The position numbers and the translations under genes are program-made. From Cupriavidus pauculus (GTDB lineage: Bacteria; Pseudomonadota; Gammaproteobacteria; Burkholderiales; Burkholderiaceae), in the NCBI RefSeq assembly GCF_003854935.1, contig NZ_CP033969.1, forward strand, positions 1,984,001 through 2,048,000: a stretch of 64,000 nt of DNA. Reading direction: 5' to 3'. The notes below the pieces were generated by a model. The model saw only the letters and a program-made list of their open reading frames with translations, was not told the DNA's origin and made no database searches. Of this stretch, positions 1 through 8,918 are shown one piece after another. The stretch's first letter is position 1. Each line of letters starts with the position of its first letter.

Positions 1-39
1 GCCATGCAGCGACCATGACGCGCGTGCCGGGCTGCCCCC

Positions 40-1626
40 TCACTCCTTCCTGAAGAACTGCGCCAGCGACCATTCGTCGGTCCGGGCTTCGTACCGGATG
101 CCCTTGCGCATGGCCCACATGGCGAGCTGGCTGTGCGACGGGATGATGGCGTGGTCGTCCAGCGCGAACCTGGCGGCCGTGCGGGCGTTCTGCTCGCGGT
201 CCTTGTCGCTGGAGACCGTGGTCAGCGAGGTCTCGATCAACTGGTCCAGCCGGGGGTTGCTGTACTTGCCCCAGTTCCACGTGCCGTAGCCGGTCTTCGG
301 GTTTGGCGTGCCGGTGATGGAGCGCAGCGCCACGTCGGCGGCGGCCGATCCCCATCCCAGCATCTGGAACGCGAAGTCGCCCTGGCGGGCGCGCGTGAAG
401 TAGGCGGCCACCGGCATCGTCTCGACCTTGGTCTGGATGCCGATGCGCGTGAGCATGCCCGCCGTGGCCTGGGCCACCTGGGCGTCGTTCAGGTAGCGGT
501 TGTTGGTGGCGTGCAGCGTCATCGCGAAGCCGTTGGGGTAGCCGGCCTGGGCCAGCAGCTTCTTCGCGCCCTCGACGTCGTAGGCGTCGGGCTTGGTGCC
601 GGGATGGCCGAAGATCTGCGGCGACACGATCGACGACGCCGGCACGGCCAGCCCCTCCATGATCCGGCTGACGATGGCGTCGCGGTTCAGCGCCTTGCTG
701 ATCGCGGCGCGCACGCGGGCGTCCTTGAACGGGTTCTTGCCCAGCGGCTTGCCGGCCTTGTCGGTGACGAACGGCGGGTTGTCGCGCGACTGGTCCATCT
801 GCCAGAAGATCGTGCGCCACGACGTGGTCTGCTCGATCTTGAACTTCGGGTCCTGCTTGATCTTGGCCACGTCGGCGGCCGGGATGCTCTCGATCACGTC
901 CACGTCGCCGGCCAGCAGCGCGGCGGTGCGCGCGCCGTTGTCGGTCAGGATGCGGAAGACGGCGCGCTCGAAAGCGGGCTTCGGGCCCCAGTAGTCGGGG
1001 TTGCGCTGCATCACGATCTCCTGGCCGCGCGCGAACCGGACGAACTTGTACGGGCCCGTGCCGATCATCGCCTTGCCCGAATCGAAGTCGGCCTGGTTCA
1101 GGTCGGCGGCCACCTTCTTCGGCATGATCGGCACGCTGTTCAGGTCGTTGGCCAGGTTGGCGTAGTTCGGCACGTTCATGGTCAGCCGCACGGTCAGCGC
1201 GTCGGGCGTGTCGATGCGGGCGATGGGCTTGGTGTAGCTGGTGAACGATCCCGGCGCGTTGGTCAGCTTCTCGGGCCGTTCGAGCGACGCCTTGACGTCC
1301 TCGCTCGTGAACGGCGCGCCGTCGTGCCACTTCACGTTCGGGCGCAGCTTGATCTCCCAGGTGGTGGCGTTGACCGGCTTCCACGACAGCGCCAGGCCGG
1401 GCATGTAGCGCGCGTTCTTGTCCATGAACACCAGCGACTCGAAGACGTGCAGCGCGATGGCGTTGTTGGGCCCGGCGTTGTTCCAGTGCGGGTCCATCGA
1501 CGTCACGTCGGCGGCCAGGCCGATGCGCAGGTCCTCGGCCTGGGCGGCGTGGGCGGGCAGCAGGGTCAGCGCGGCGGTGGCGAGCGTCATCGAAAGCGAG
1601 GCTTGCAGCAGCGTGCGGCGGATCAT
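40..1626 (-). CDS. Peptide/nickel-type ABC transporter substrate-binding protein
   Basis: Periplasmic solute receptor of the SBP_bac_5 (DppA/OppA) family, 528 aa, which would deliver a peptide or similar ligand to an inner-membrane ABC permease. Residues 1 to about 30 form a signal peptide (RR near the start, hydrophobic core, AHAAQA cleavage region). Family landmarks are SMDPHW near residue 43, GTGPYKF near 191 and NPDYWGP shortly after. Full length for the family. No permease or ATPase genes lie to its right; being on the minus strand, its operon partners would lie beyond the left edge. The ligand cannot be read from the sequence. Sure of the family, not of the substrate. Confidence 0.9.
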   Translation of the reverse strand: MIRRTLLQASLSMTLATAALTLLPAHAAQAEDLRIGLAADVTSMDPHWNNAGPNNAIALHVFESLVFMDKNARYMPGLALSWKPVNATTWEIKLRPNVKWHDGAPFTSEDVKASLERPEKLTNAPGSFTSYTKPIARIDTPDALTVRLTMNVPNYANLANDLNSVPIMPKKVAADLNQADFDSGKAMIGTGPYKFVRFARGQEIVMQRNPDYWGPKPAFERAVFRILTDNGARTAALLAGDVDVIESIPAADVAKIKQDPKFKIEQTTSWRTIFWQMDQSRDNPPFVTDKAGKPLGKNPFKDARVRAAISKALNRDAIVSRIMEGLAVPASSIVSPQIFGHPGTKPDAYDVEGAKKLLAQAGYPNGFAMTLHATNNRYLNDAQVAQATAGMLTRIGIQTKVETMPVAAYFTRARQGDFAFQMLGWGSAAADVALRSITGTPNPKTGYGTWNWGKYSNPRLDQLIETSLTTVSSDKDREQNARTAARFALDDHAIIPSHSQLAMWAMRKGIRYEARTDEWSLAQFFRKE

Positions 1627-1650
1627 GGGCGGGCTCCTGGTACGGTCCGT

Positions 1651-1681
1651 GGGATAGGCATGGGCGCTATTGTGCCGTCAA
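1651..1681 (-). promoter_or_regulatory. Candidate sigma70 promoter for the substrate-binding protein gene
   Basis: On the minus strand TTGACG (1676-1681) is followed after 18-19 bp by CTATCC/TATCCC (1651-1657). The -35 is good and the -10 is weak. It sits about 25 bp upstream of the start codon at 1626 in the divergent gap with the methyltransferase gene. Confidence 0.35.
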
Positions 1682-1722
1682 ATGTACATCCATGTCTGGT
1701 CGGGCGGGCGGCGCCGGGCCGG

Positions 1723-1728
1723 TACAAT
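1723..1728 (+). promoter_or_regulatory. -10 element TACAAT just upstream of the TrmB-like gene
   Basis: TACAAT ends 7 nt before the ATG at 1736, so a transcript starting the usual 6-8 nt downstream would begin at or next to the start codon. No clear -35 and no Shine-Dalgarno sequence are visible. Confidence 0.4.
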
Positions 1729-1735
1729 CGCGGCC

Positions 1736-2407
1736 ATGTTTGCCAATTCCCGCACCATTTCGTCGGCGCAGACCGACATCCACGAGCATCTGGCCGCGCG
1801 CGTGCGGCGCCATCTGGACGAGCCGTTCCGCAAGCCGATCGGCGCGCCGAGCCAGCAGGCGTTTGACCGGGCCATCGACGCCTGGCAGCGGGCCGGCGGT
1901 CAGCCGCTGATCGTCGATGCGGGATGCGGCATCGGCGAGAGCACGCTGCGGCTGGCCACGGCGTTCCCCGACCATTATGTGATCGGCATCGACCAGTCGG
2001 AAAAGCGCCTGACCGCCGGCAAGGACTGGTGGGACGGCGATATGCCGGCCAACTTCCACTGGGCACGGGCGGACCTCGTCGACGTCTGGCGCCTGCTCCA
2101 GCAGGGCGGGGTGCCCGTGGCGCGGCATTACGTGCTGTATCCGAATCCGTGGCCCAAGATCGGCCACCTGGGGCGGCGCTGGCAGGGCCATGCGGTGTTT
2201 CCGGCGCTGGCCGCGTGCGGCGACTATCTCGAATGTCGCAGTAACTGGAAGGTCTATATCGACGAATTCGCCGCCGCGCTGACGCTCGTCGGCCGGTCAG
2301 CCAGCACCGAGCCGTGGCAGCCGCAGGCGCCCATGACGCCGTTCGAGCGCAAGTACGGCGCGTCCGGGCACGGGCTCTGGCGCTGCGTGACCGTGCGGCA
2401 GCCATGA
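1736..2407 (+). CDS. SAM-dependent methyltransferase related to TrmB (tRNA guanine-N7)
   Basis: A 223-aa Rossmann-fold methyltransferase. DAGCGIGES near residue 60 is the SAM-binding motif I, and VIGIDQSE follows. YPNPWPKIGHLGRRW near residue 135 matches the TrmB hallmark (PDPWPK followed by a basic stretch), which supports action on tRNA G46, but the rest is divergent and a canonical trmB may exist elsewhere. I chose the ATG at 1736 over the upstream ATG at 1670: the protein from 1736 begins with a normal family N-terminus, and the -10 TACAAT lies between the two ATGs. No ribosome binding site precedes it. It ends at a terminator shared with the convergent DUF2863 gene. Family assignment good; exact substrate inferred. 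Confidence 0.75.
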   Translation: MFANSRTISSAQTDIHEHLAARVRRHLDEPFRKPIGAPSQQAFDRAIDAWQRAGGQPLIVDAGCGIGESTLRLATAFPDHYVIGIDQSEKRLTAGKDWWDGDMPANFHWARADLVDVWRLLQQGGVPVARHYVLYPNPWPKIGHLGRRWQGHAVFPALAACGDYLECRSNWKVYIDEFAAALTLVGRSASTEPWQPQAPMTPFERKYGASGHGLWRCVTVRQP

Positions 2408-2434
2408 AAAAACCCGCCGGACTGGCGGGTTTTT
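2408..2434. terminator. Bidirectional intrinsic terminator
   Basis: AAAAACCCGCC / GGCGGGTTTTT, an 11-bp stem with a GGACT loop, A-rich on one side and T-rich on the other. It lies between the convergent TrmB-like and DUF2863 genes and can serve both. Confidence 0.85.
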
Positions 2435-2456
2435 CGTGGGCGACGCGGGGCCGGTG

Positions 2457-3659
2457 TCAGTGGAACAGCGGCTGCTGCGTCGGGGCGTCCTCGGGCAGTT
2501 CGGCGTGGACGATCTCGCCGGAACGGTCCGCATAGAGCGGCGTGCCGCAATCCTCGCAGTATTCCGGGTCGAACAGCGCCGCGTGGCGGAAGATGTCCTC
2601 GACGCCGGCGTTGCGCAGTTCCTCGCAGATCTGCTCCACCGGATTGCCCTTTTCCTCGGCGTCCACCTCGCCCGACTCGCGGCCGTAGACCGGCCAGACG
2701 ATGCCGTAGATTACGTCCTTCTCGCCGCGCATGGTGAAGCCGACGCGGTACTCCTCGACCACTTCCTCGCCAAAGCCGGCCACCACGGCGGCCAGCTGGC
2801 CGGCCGGGATGTCCAGCGTGCCGCACAGGTAGTTCACGGCCGCGCGCACGGTCAGCGGACGGATGCTCTTGTCCGATTCGCGGCAGGACAGGAAGAAGGC
2901 GTCCGGCAGCAGCAGTTCGAACTCGCAGCCGGGCAGCAGCACGGCCACGGTGGGCTGCACCTGGTTGCGCCATTGCTCCAGGCAGACCGAGCGCTCGGCG
3001 TGGTGTTCCTTGGCGTCCTCCTGCCAGCGGAACAGCGCGCCCTCGTGCGGCGCCACCACCACGGCCAGCAGGTAGCGCGGATCGGCCAGGATCGGCGCGG
3101 TCTCGGGCAGGTCGCGCAGGTCCACCTTGGGCATCGTGCCGGCCAGCGCGGCCGACGCCAGCTTGTGCGTCAGCGCGAACGTGTCGCTGTGGCTGCGCGG
3201 CAACTGGTCGATGCTGTACAGATAGGGCGAAAGGGCAACCTGGGTGCCGGTGGCCAGCACGTGCGCCTGCAGGTGCACGGCCAGCGTCTGGGCCAGTTCG
3301 GGCTTGAGCGCACCGGACGGGATGGCGTAGCGGGTGTGCGCCAGGATCGGCGCGGCGATCAGCAGGGCGTCGTGGCGAACCCCGTCGATCTCGATCGTGG
3401 CCGACTCGGCCAGCGTTTCGGCCTGTTCGGCCAGCACGTCGGACGCATCGGCATTGTGCTTGAACAGGTGTTCGAGCGCCGCGTCGAGGGCGGTCTGGCT
3501 GCCGTTCTTCAGCAGCCGGTACAGCCGCTGGGACAGCCGACGCTCCCAGTATCCGTCCTCCATGCGGCTGCCCGAGGCGTCCAGGGCCAGTGCATCGGCC
3601 ACCAGGCGCTCGGCGTCAGGCGAGAGTCGGGGAGAAGACTTGGGGCGAAAACCTGCCAT
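2457..3659 (-). CDS. DUF2863-family protein of unknown function
   Basis: A 400-aa cytoplasmic protein without a signal peptide or membrane segment. I believe it belongs to the beta-proteobacterial DUF2863 family, whose function is unknown to me. The N-terminus is basic and Ser-rich; the body is acidic and Leu/Ala-rich. Near the C-terminus a CEDCG motif (FDPEYCEDCGTPLYAD) could bind a metal, but only one CxxC pair is evident. It is a single gene that converges on the TrmB-like gene. A -10-like TAGAAT lies about 35-40 bp upstream of the start. The family name is from memory and a domain search would settle it. Confidence 0.65.
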   Translation of the reverse strand: MAGFRPKSSPRLSPDAERLVADALALDASGSRMEDGYWERRLSQRLYRLLKNGSQTALDAALEHLFKHNADASDVLAEQAETLAESATIEIDGVRHDALLIAAPILAHTRYAIPSGALKPELAQTLAVHLQAHVLATGTQVALSPYLYSIDQLPRSHSDTFALTHKLASAALAGTMPKVDLRDLPETAPILADPRYLLAVVVAPHEGALFRWQEDAKEHHAERSVCLEQWRNQVQPTVAVLLPGCEFELLLPDAFFLSCRESDKSIRPLTVRAAVNYLCGTLDIPAGQLAAVVAGFGEEVVEEYRVGFTMRGEKDVIYGIVWPVYGRESGEVDAEEKGNPVEQICEELRNAGVEDIFRHAALFDPEYCEDCGTPLYADRSGEIVHAELPEDAPTQQPLFH

Positions 3660-3761
3660 AGATAAAGCGTCCGTTTTTCAGTAAAACGGTATTCTAACCG
3701 CTGCGTTGACACGCGCAGTCCTCGCAAACCCCTTGTGGGCCGATGAGGGCCGTTTTCCGGG

Positions 3762-3896
3762 TTACTTCTGCGTGGCCGGGGCGTGGGATTCGGTGCTGTG
3801 CGTCTCGCCGCCCATCGACACGTCGCCGCCGCCCTTGGTGAGCAGGTACAGCGCCGCGCCGGCAATCACGACGAATGCGATCAGGATCTTGACCAT
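3762..3896 (-). CDS. Small single-pass membrane protein (44 aa), function unknown
   Basis: A 44-codon gene starting at the ATG complementary to 3894-3896, with a clear ribosome binding site (GGAGA, 8 nt upstream). The product starts MVKILIAFVVIAGAALYLL, one N-terminal transmembrane helix, followed by a Lys/Gly turn and a polar tail rich in Ser, Thr, His and Gly (about 22 residues). The lack of Cys in the helix end argues against a lipoprotein. It lies alone between acnA and the DUF2863 gene on the same strand. No function recognised. Helix, RBS and codon use together support a real gene. Confidence 0.6.
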   Translation of the reverse strand: MVKILIAFVVIAGAALYLLTKGGGDVSMGGETHSTESHAPATQK

Positions 3897-4077
3897 CGTT
3901 TTGTCTCCAGTCTTGTAGGTATCGGGCGGCGGACGACGCCGCGCCAGTGTGGAGACCAGTCTGGCAGGGCAGGCTTGCGCGGAACTTACGCGCTGGGGTG
4001 GGGATTACCCGCAAGGCCGGCCGCCGCCCGGCGCCGCGCTCCCCGTGGCAGGGAGGGGCGCCGGGCCGGCCGCGCGG

Positions 4078-6783
4078 TCAGGCCACCAGAAGCTGGCGCA
4101 GTACGAACGGCAGGATGCCGCCGTGGTTGTAGTAGTCCACCTCGATCGGCGTGTCGATGCGCAGCAGCACCGGCACGCGCTGGGTGTCGCCGTTGGCGCG
4201 GTGGATGACCAGCACCACGTCCTGCTGCGGCTTCAGCTCGCCCTCGATGCCTTCCACGTCGAACGTCTCGTTGCCGATGATGCCCAGCGACTGGGCGCTG
4301 TCGCTACCCTTGAACTGCAGCGGCAGCACGCCCATGCCCACCAGGTTGGACCGGTGGATGCGCTCGAAGCTGCGCGCGATCACGGCCTTCACGCCCAGCA
4401 GCTGCGTGCCCTTGGCGGCCCAGTCGCGCGACGACCCCGTGCCGTACTCCTCGCCGCCGAACACCACGGTCGGGGTGCCCTCGGCGATGTACTTCATCGC
4501 CGCGTCGTAGATCGACATCTCGTCGCCGGTGGGCTGGTGCAGCGTGATGCCGCCTTCCACGCGCGAGCCGTCGCCCTTGGGCGGGATCATCAGGTTCTTG
4601 ATGCGGACGTTGGCAAACGTGCCGCGCATCATCACCTCGTGGTTGCCGCGGCGCGAGCCGTAGCTGTTGAAGTCGGCCTTGAGCACGCCGTGCGACAGCA
4701 GGTACTTGCCCGCCGGCGAGGTGTCCTTGATCGAACCGGCCGGCGAGATGTGGTCGGTCGTCACCGAATCGCCAAAAATGCCCAGCGCGCGGGCGCCGCG
4801 GATCGTCACGGCCTCGTCGCTCGGCTCGATCGTGAAGTCCTGGAAGAAGGGCGGTTCGGCGATGTAGGTCGACGTCGGCCAGTCGTACACCTGGCCCGAC
4901 GTGCCCTTGATGTTGGCCCACAGCTTGCTGGGCTTCTTGACCTGCTCGTAGTTGCCCTTGAACGTCTTGGCGTCCAGCGCGAACTTGAGCAGCGCGTGGA
5001 TTTCTTCCGACGTCGGCCAGATATCGCCCAGCCAGATGTCGCGGCCGTTCTTGCCCTTGCCCACCGGCTCGGTCATCAGGTCGCGCGTGACCGTGCCGGC
5101 GATGGCGTAGGCCACCACCAGCGGGGGCGACGCCAGGAAGTTGGCGCGGATGTTCGGGTGGATGCGGGCCTCGAAGTTGCGGTTGCCCGACAGCACGGCG
5201 GCGGCCACGATGTCGTTCTCGACGATCGTCTCGTTGAGCGCCTGGGTCAGGTCGCCGGCGTTGCCGATGCAGGTCGTGCAGCCATAGGCCGTGACGCCGA
5301 AGCCGAGCTTTTCCAGGTAGGGCAGCAGGCCGGTGGCGGTCAGGTACTCGGTCACCACGCGGCTGCCCGGGGCCAGCGACGTCTTGATGTGCGGCGCCAC
5401 GTTCAGGCCCGCTTCCACGGCCTTCTTGGCCAGCAGGCCGGCGGCCAGCAGCACGCTCGGGTTCGACGTGTTCGTGCACGACGTGATGGCCGCGATCAGC
5501 ACGTCGCCGTTGTGTACCTTCACGCCGTCGGCGTTGACGTATTCCCTGGCCAGGTCGGCCGGGTCCTTGTTGAAGCCGTTCTCGGCCACCGGCTTCGAGA
5601 ACAGCGACGCGAACGTACTCTTGACGTGGCCGATCTCGATGCGGTCCTGCGGACGCTTGGGGCCGGCCAGCGACGGCGCCACGGTGCCCAGGTCCAGCGT
5701 CAGCGTCTTGGTGTAGTCGATCTCGCCGGCCTGCGGCACGCCGAACATCTGCTGGGCGCGGAAGTAGCCCTCAAATGCGGCGATTTCCTCGTCCGTGCGG
5801 CCCGTGCCGCGGAAATAGTCGATGGTCTTCTCGTCGACCGGGAAGAAGCCCATCGTCGCGCCGTACTCGGGCGCCATGTTGCCGATGGTGGCGCGGTCCG
5901 GCGTGGTCAGGCTGGCCGTGCCTTCGCCGAAAAATTCGACGAACTTGCCCACGACCTTCTCGCGGCGCAGCATCTCGGTGATCGTCAGCACCAGGTCGGT
6001 GGCCGTCACGCCCTCGCGCAGGCGGCCCTTCAACTCCACGCCGACCACGTCGGGGGTCAGGAAGTAGACGGGCTGGCCCAGCATGCCGGCCTCGGCCTCG
6101 ATGCCGCCCACGCCCCAGCCCACCACGCCAATGCCGTTGATCATCGTCGTGTGCGAATCGGTGCCGACGAGCGTGTCCGGATAGTAGACGCCGTCCTTCC
6201 GGTGCACGCCGCGCGCCAGGTATTCCAGGTTCACCTGGTGGACGATGCCGAAGCCGGGCTGCACCACGCCGAACGTGTCGAACGCCTGCATGCCCCACTT
6301 CATGAACTGGTAGCGCTCGTTGTTGCGCTGGAATTCGAGCTGCATGTTCAGGTCCAGCGCCTTCTTCTCGCGGAAGTGGTCGATCTGCACCGAGTGGTCG
6401 ACCACCAGGTCCACCGGCACCAGCGGCTCGATCTTCTTGGGGTTCTTGCCCATCTTCTCGGCCACGTTGCGCATGGCGGCCAGGTCGGCCAGCAGCGGCA
6501 CGCCCGTGAAGTCCTGCAGCACCACGCGCGCCACCACGAACGGAATCTCGTCGACACGGTCGGCATTGGGCTGCCAGTGCGCCAGTTGGCGGACGTGTTC
6601 CTCGGTGACCTTCTTGCCGTCGCAGTTGCGCAGCACCGATTCCAGCACCAGGCGGATCGACACCGGCAGGCGTTCGACCTTCACGCCCAGCGCCTTGCCC
6701 AGCTGGGGCAGGGAGTAGTACTGGCCGCTGCCGCCGGTGGCGAGCTTGAATTGCTGGAGGGTGTTATTGAGGTTGTGGGGCAT
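4078..6783 (-). CDS. acnA: Aconitate hydratase AcnA
   Basis: Interconverts citrate and isocitrate in the TCA cycle through a [4Fe-4S] cluster; cytosolic. 901 aa, the usual size of the AcnA/IRP1 type. Cluster ligands are visible in TSCTNTSNP (Cys near residue 436) and [11 protein letters not shown] (two Cys near 502 and 505). The C-terminal swivel domain carries the [19 protein letters not shown] segment with the active-site Ser/Arg. The start is preceded by TTGGAGTC. It is transcribed alone, apart from the other TCA genes to its right. The 205-bp upstream gap has no promoter I can call with confidence. Confidence 0.97.
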   Translation of the reverse strand: MPHNLNNTLQQFKLATGGSGQYYSLPQLGKALGVKVERLPVSIRLVLESVLRNCDGKKVTEEHVRQLAHWQPNADRVDEIPFVVARVVLQDFTGVPLLADLAAMRNVAEKMGKNPKKIEPLVPVDLVVDHSVQIDHFREKKALDLNMQLEFQRNNERYQFMKWGMQAFDTFGVVQPGFGIVHQVNLEYLARGVHRKDGVYYPDTLVGTDSHTTMINGIGVVGWGVGGIEAEAGMLGQPVYFLTPDVVGVELKGRLREGVTATDLVLTITEMLRREKVVGKFVEFFGEGTASLTTPDRATIGNMAPEYGATMGFFPVDEKTIDYFRGTGRTDEEIAAFEGYFRAQQMFGVPQAGEIDYTKTLTLDLGTVAPSLAGPKRPQDRIEIGHVKSTFASLFSKPVAENGFNKDPADLAREYVNADGVKVHNGDVLIAAITSCTNTSNPSVLLAAGLLAKKAVEAGLNVAPHIKTSLAPGSRVVTEYLTATGLLPYLEKLGFGVTAYGCTTCIGNAGDLTQALNETIVENDIVAAAVLSGNRNFEARIHPNIRANFLASPPLVVAYAIAGTVTRDLMTEPVGKGKNGRDIWLGDIWPTSEEIHALLKFALDAKTFKGNYEQVKKPSKLWANIKGTSGQVYDWPTSTYIAEPPFFQDFTIEPSDEAVTIRGARALGIFGDSVTTDHISPAGSIKDTSPAGKYLLSHGVLKADFNSYGSRRGNHEVMMRGTFANVRIKNLMIPPKGDGSRVEGGITLHQPTGDEMSIYDAAMKYIAEGTPTVVFGGEEYGTGSSRDWAAKGTQLLGVKAVIARSFERIHRSNLVGMGVLPLQFKGSDSAQSLGIIGNETFDVEGIEGELKPQQDVVLVIHRANGDTQRVPVLLRIDTPIEVDYYNHGGILPFVLRQLLVA

Positions 6784-6989
6784 TGCCTGACTCCAATCGA
6801 GGGATGACGCGGACTCTGTTTCTGGATACTTGTTCTTCAGACCCCGGTGCGCGAAAGGGTTCCGCCGCCTGTGCCTGGCGGCGCGGCCGGCAGACCCCGG
6901 GCGCGCACCGTAACAACGATTCGGTGCAGCCAGTTTCCGCGCGGCGAGCGACCCATCATGCCGCGCGGATGTTTAGGCAAGGTGAAACT

Positions 6990-7544
6990 TTACTGCTTCG
7001 GCGCAGCTTGTGCAGCAGGCTGGGCAGCCTCGGCCGGGGCTGCGGGCTGGGCCGGGGCCATCAGCAGCGGGGCGGACACCGGGGCGCGCAGCGCGCCGGC
7101 CTGCGTCGGGGCCGAGCCGCCGGCCTGCATGTCGGCGTTCTGGCATTCGTCGGCCAGGCGCTGGCCCATGTTCTTGTTGAACAGCATGGCCTTGCTCGGG
7201 ATCACGACGAGGTCCAGGCCCGAGCTCTGGTCGAAGTAGCGGTCGGCGCCGGTGACGGTGCTCTGGCGCGGCAGGCGGTAGTTCTTGCCGTCCCAGTGCA
7301 CGGTGATGACTTCATCGCGCAGCATGTTGCCGCTGATCCAGATGGCATGGCCCAGTTCGCACTGCCACTTCTCGCCCGACGGCTCGACGGGGGCGGGCGC
7401 GGCGGCGGCGGTCTTCTTGGTGGACTTCTTGGCGGGCGCCTTCTTGGTGGCAGCCGGCTTCTTGGCGGGTTCCTGGGCCTGGGCGGCACCGGCGGTGGTC
7501 AGGGTCAGGGCGCCAATGCAGGCTGCCAGCACGAGTTGTTTCAT
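6990..7544 (-). CDS. Secreted protein, possible MliC-like (lysozyme inhibitor) fold
   Basis: A 184-aa exported protein. Start chosen at the second ATG because GGAAGG precedes it and a signal peptide (MKQLVLAACIGALTLTTAG, cleavage near AQA) begins there. A Lys/Ala/Pro-rich linker of about 35 residues follows, then a compact domain of about 75 residues with two Cys (WQCELG and DEC) and the run GKNYRLPRQSTVTGADRY. Two Cys bracketing a G-x-x-Y-x-L-P ... SG-x-x-Y pattern recalls the MliC/PliC lysozyme-inhibitor fold, but this is an inference from pattern only. The tail is Ala/Pro/Gln-rich. Single gene; the neighbour acnA is unrelated. Confidence 0.7.
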   Translation of the reverse strand: MKQLVLAACIGALTLTTAGAAQAQEPAKKPAATKKAPAKKSTKKTAAAAPAPVEPSGEKWQCELGHAIWISGNMLRDEVITVHWDGKNYRLPRQSTVTGADRYFDQSSGLDLVVIPSKAMLFNKNMGQRLADECQNADMQAGGSAPTQAGALRAPVSAPLLMAPAQPAAPAEAAQPAAQAAPKQ

Positions 7545-7811
7545 GTGGGTTTCCTTCCGGATTGCTTGGGTAGTCAAAGGGGGCTCGTTGTAGTGAACAG
7601 TCCGGGGCGGGCGTTCCGCGAGGGTGCCACGGGACGCCCCGGCAACTTTCCGCCGCTATTCTCTACGATTTGCCTGGGCGGGCGAAGCACGTCTGATATT
7701 GGTTACACAATCCCGCGCGGCTGGTTTGTCATCGGCCACTTGGCGGCAAAAGTGAACCGCCGATGTGCGCGATGACGGGCCGTTGCGCGGGATCAAGGCC
7801 ATTCCGGGGCT

Positions 7812-8792
7812 TCAGCCGAAGAACAGGTCGGCCACCGGCGCGGGCAGCCGGGTGCCCGTGGCGTGGGCGCGCTGCAGCAGCGACCAGTAATAGCGATAGC
7901 TGGCGCGGTCATGCAACTGGCCGTCGTGGCGGATCGGCGCCCAGTTGTTCTCGTGGGCGGCCAGCAGGATCTGGCTGGCGGCGCCGATCTCGCCGTCGGT
8001 GGGGCGGAACGCCGCCACGATCGGTTCGATCTGGCCCGGATGGATGCTCCACTTGCGCAGGTAGCCGAACTCCGCGCGGGCCCGGCGGGCGTCGTCGCCA
8101 GCCCGCTCGGGCGTTTGTACGTCGGTACTCACATTGTGGGAAGGCACCTTGCCGTGGCGGTGACAGGCGGCAGAGATCTCCAGCATCGCGCGGCGCACCA
8201 GCGGATGCTCGAACTGCGCCGGCGAGCGCATGGCCTCGCCCGGGATGGCGCCGTGGTGGGCCGAGACGAAGTCCATCAGCCCGAAACTCAGGCATTCCAC
8301 CTGCACCAACGAGGCGATGTCGAACACCTGTTCCAGCGCTGAATGTGTCTCGATCAGCACATGGATCGGAATATGGCGGGCGATGCCGGCCGCCCGGGCC
8401 ACCTGGTTCACGTGATCGGTCACGCGCGCCACCTCGACCACGTCGGTGACCTTCGGCACGACCACATAGGCCAGCCGCGCGCCGGCGGCGGACACCAGGA
8501 TGTCCACGTCCTCGCGCCATGACGGGTGCGCCGGGTCGTGGATGCGCACGCCCACGCGGTTGTGCGCGTTGTCGGCGCTGTTGATCAGTTGCGCGCAAAG
8601 GCTGGCGTGCTCGCGCTCCAGCCCGACGGCGGCGCCGTCCTCGCAGTCGAACGTGATGTCGAACACGGGGCCCGACGCCTGCTGCAGCGCCAGCGACTTG
8701 CGCATGAGCTTTTCGCTGCCCGCATAGTGGTCGCAGACGGGGAGCTGCACCGGTACGGCTTCGCCCTGGAACAAGACCTCGGATGGATGCAC
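7812..8792 (-). CDS. HpcH/HpaI-family CoA ester lyase (CitE/malyl-CoA lyase-like)
   Basis: 326-aa TIM-barrel lyase of the HpcH/HpaI aldolase / citrate lyase beta superfamily. Members cleave CoA thioesters such as malyl-CoA, citramalyl-CoA or citryl-CoA with Mg2+. The FDCEDGAAVG segment and PIHVLIETHSAL (with the metal-binding Glu) and the C-terminal KWSIHPGQIEPI are characteristic. No citrate lyase alpha/gamma genes are nearby, so a stand-alone malyl- or citramalyl-CoA lyase role is more likely than true citrate lyase. The start is a GTG with no Shine-Dalgarno; a TTGACA-like promoter lies directly upstream. Separated from mdh by the mdh terminator. Confidence 0.8.
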   Translation of the reverse strand: MHPSEVLFQGEAVPVQLPVCDHYAGSEKLMRKSLALQQASGPVFDITFDCEDGAAVGLEREHASLCAQLINSADNAHNRVGVRIHDPAHPSWREDVDILVSAAGARLAYVVVPKVTDVVEVARVTDHVNQVARAAGIARHIPIHVLIETHSALEQVFDIASLVQVECLSFGLMDFVSAHHGAIPGEAMRSPAQFEHPLVRRAMLEISAACHRHGKVPSHNVSTDVQTPERAGDDARRARAEFGYLRKWSIHPGQIEPIVAAFRPTDGEIGAASQILLAAHENNWAPIRHDGQLHDRASYRYYWSLLQRAHATGTRLPAPVADLFFG

Positions 8793-8799
8793 GGTGGTT

Positions 8800-8827
8800 G
8801 ACGTATGGAGCGGGGGGAAGTTGTCAA
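8800..8827 (-). promoter_or_regulatory. Candidate promoter of the CitE-like gene
   Basis: A consensus -35 TTGACA (8822-8827) on the minus strand, 16-bp spacer, weak -10 TACGTC (8800-8805). It would start transcription almost at the GTG at 8792. Confidence 0.4.
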
Positions 8828-8846
8828 GACAAAGCGGCCGCCCAAT

Positions 8847-8896
8847 GAAAAACCGGGGTCCGCGCCGACTGTTAGATCGATGCGGACCCCGGTTTC
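8847..8896 (-). terminator. Intrinsic terminator after mdh
   Basis: A 14-bp perfect stem (8850-8863 with 8882-8895) and five T residues on the minus strand, 23 bp after the mdh stop. Confidence 0.9.
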
Positions 8897-8918
8897 ACTG
8901 AGCGCCAGGCGCTACAGG

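Noticed and set aside
3949-6807. Open frame of 952 codons antisense to acnA
   Set aside because: Mirror of the acnA codon pattern; no start signal or domain.
7812-8792. Citrate lyase operon
   Set aside because: Only a CitE-like gene is present; alpha, gamma and accessory genes are absent, so a stand-alone CoA ester lyase is more likely.
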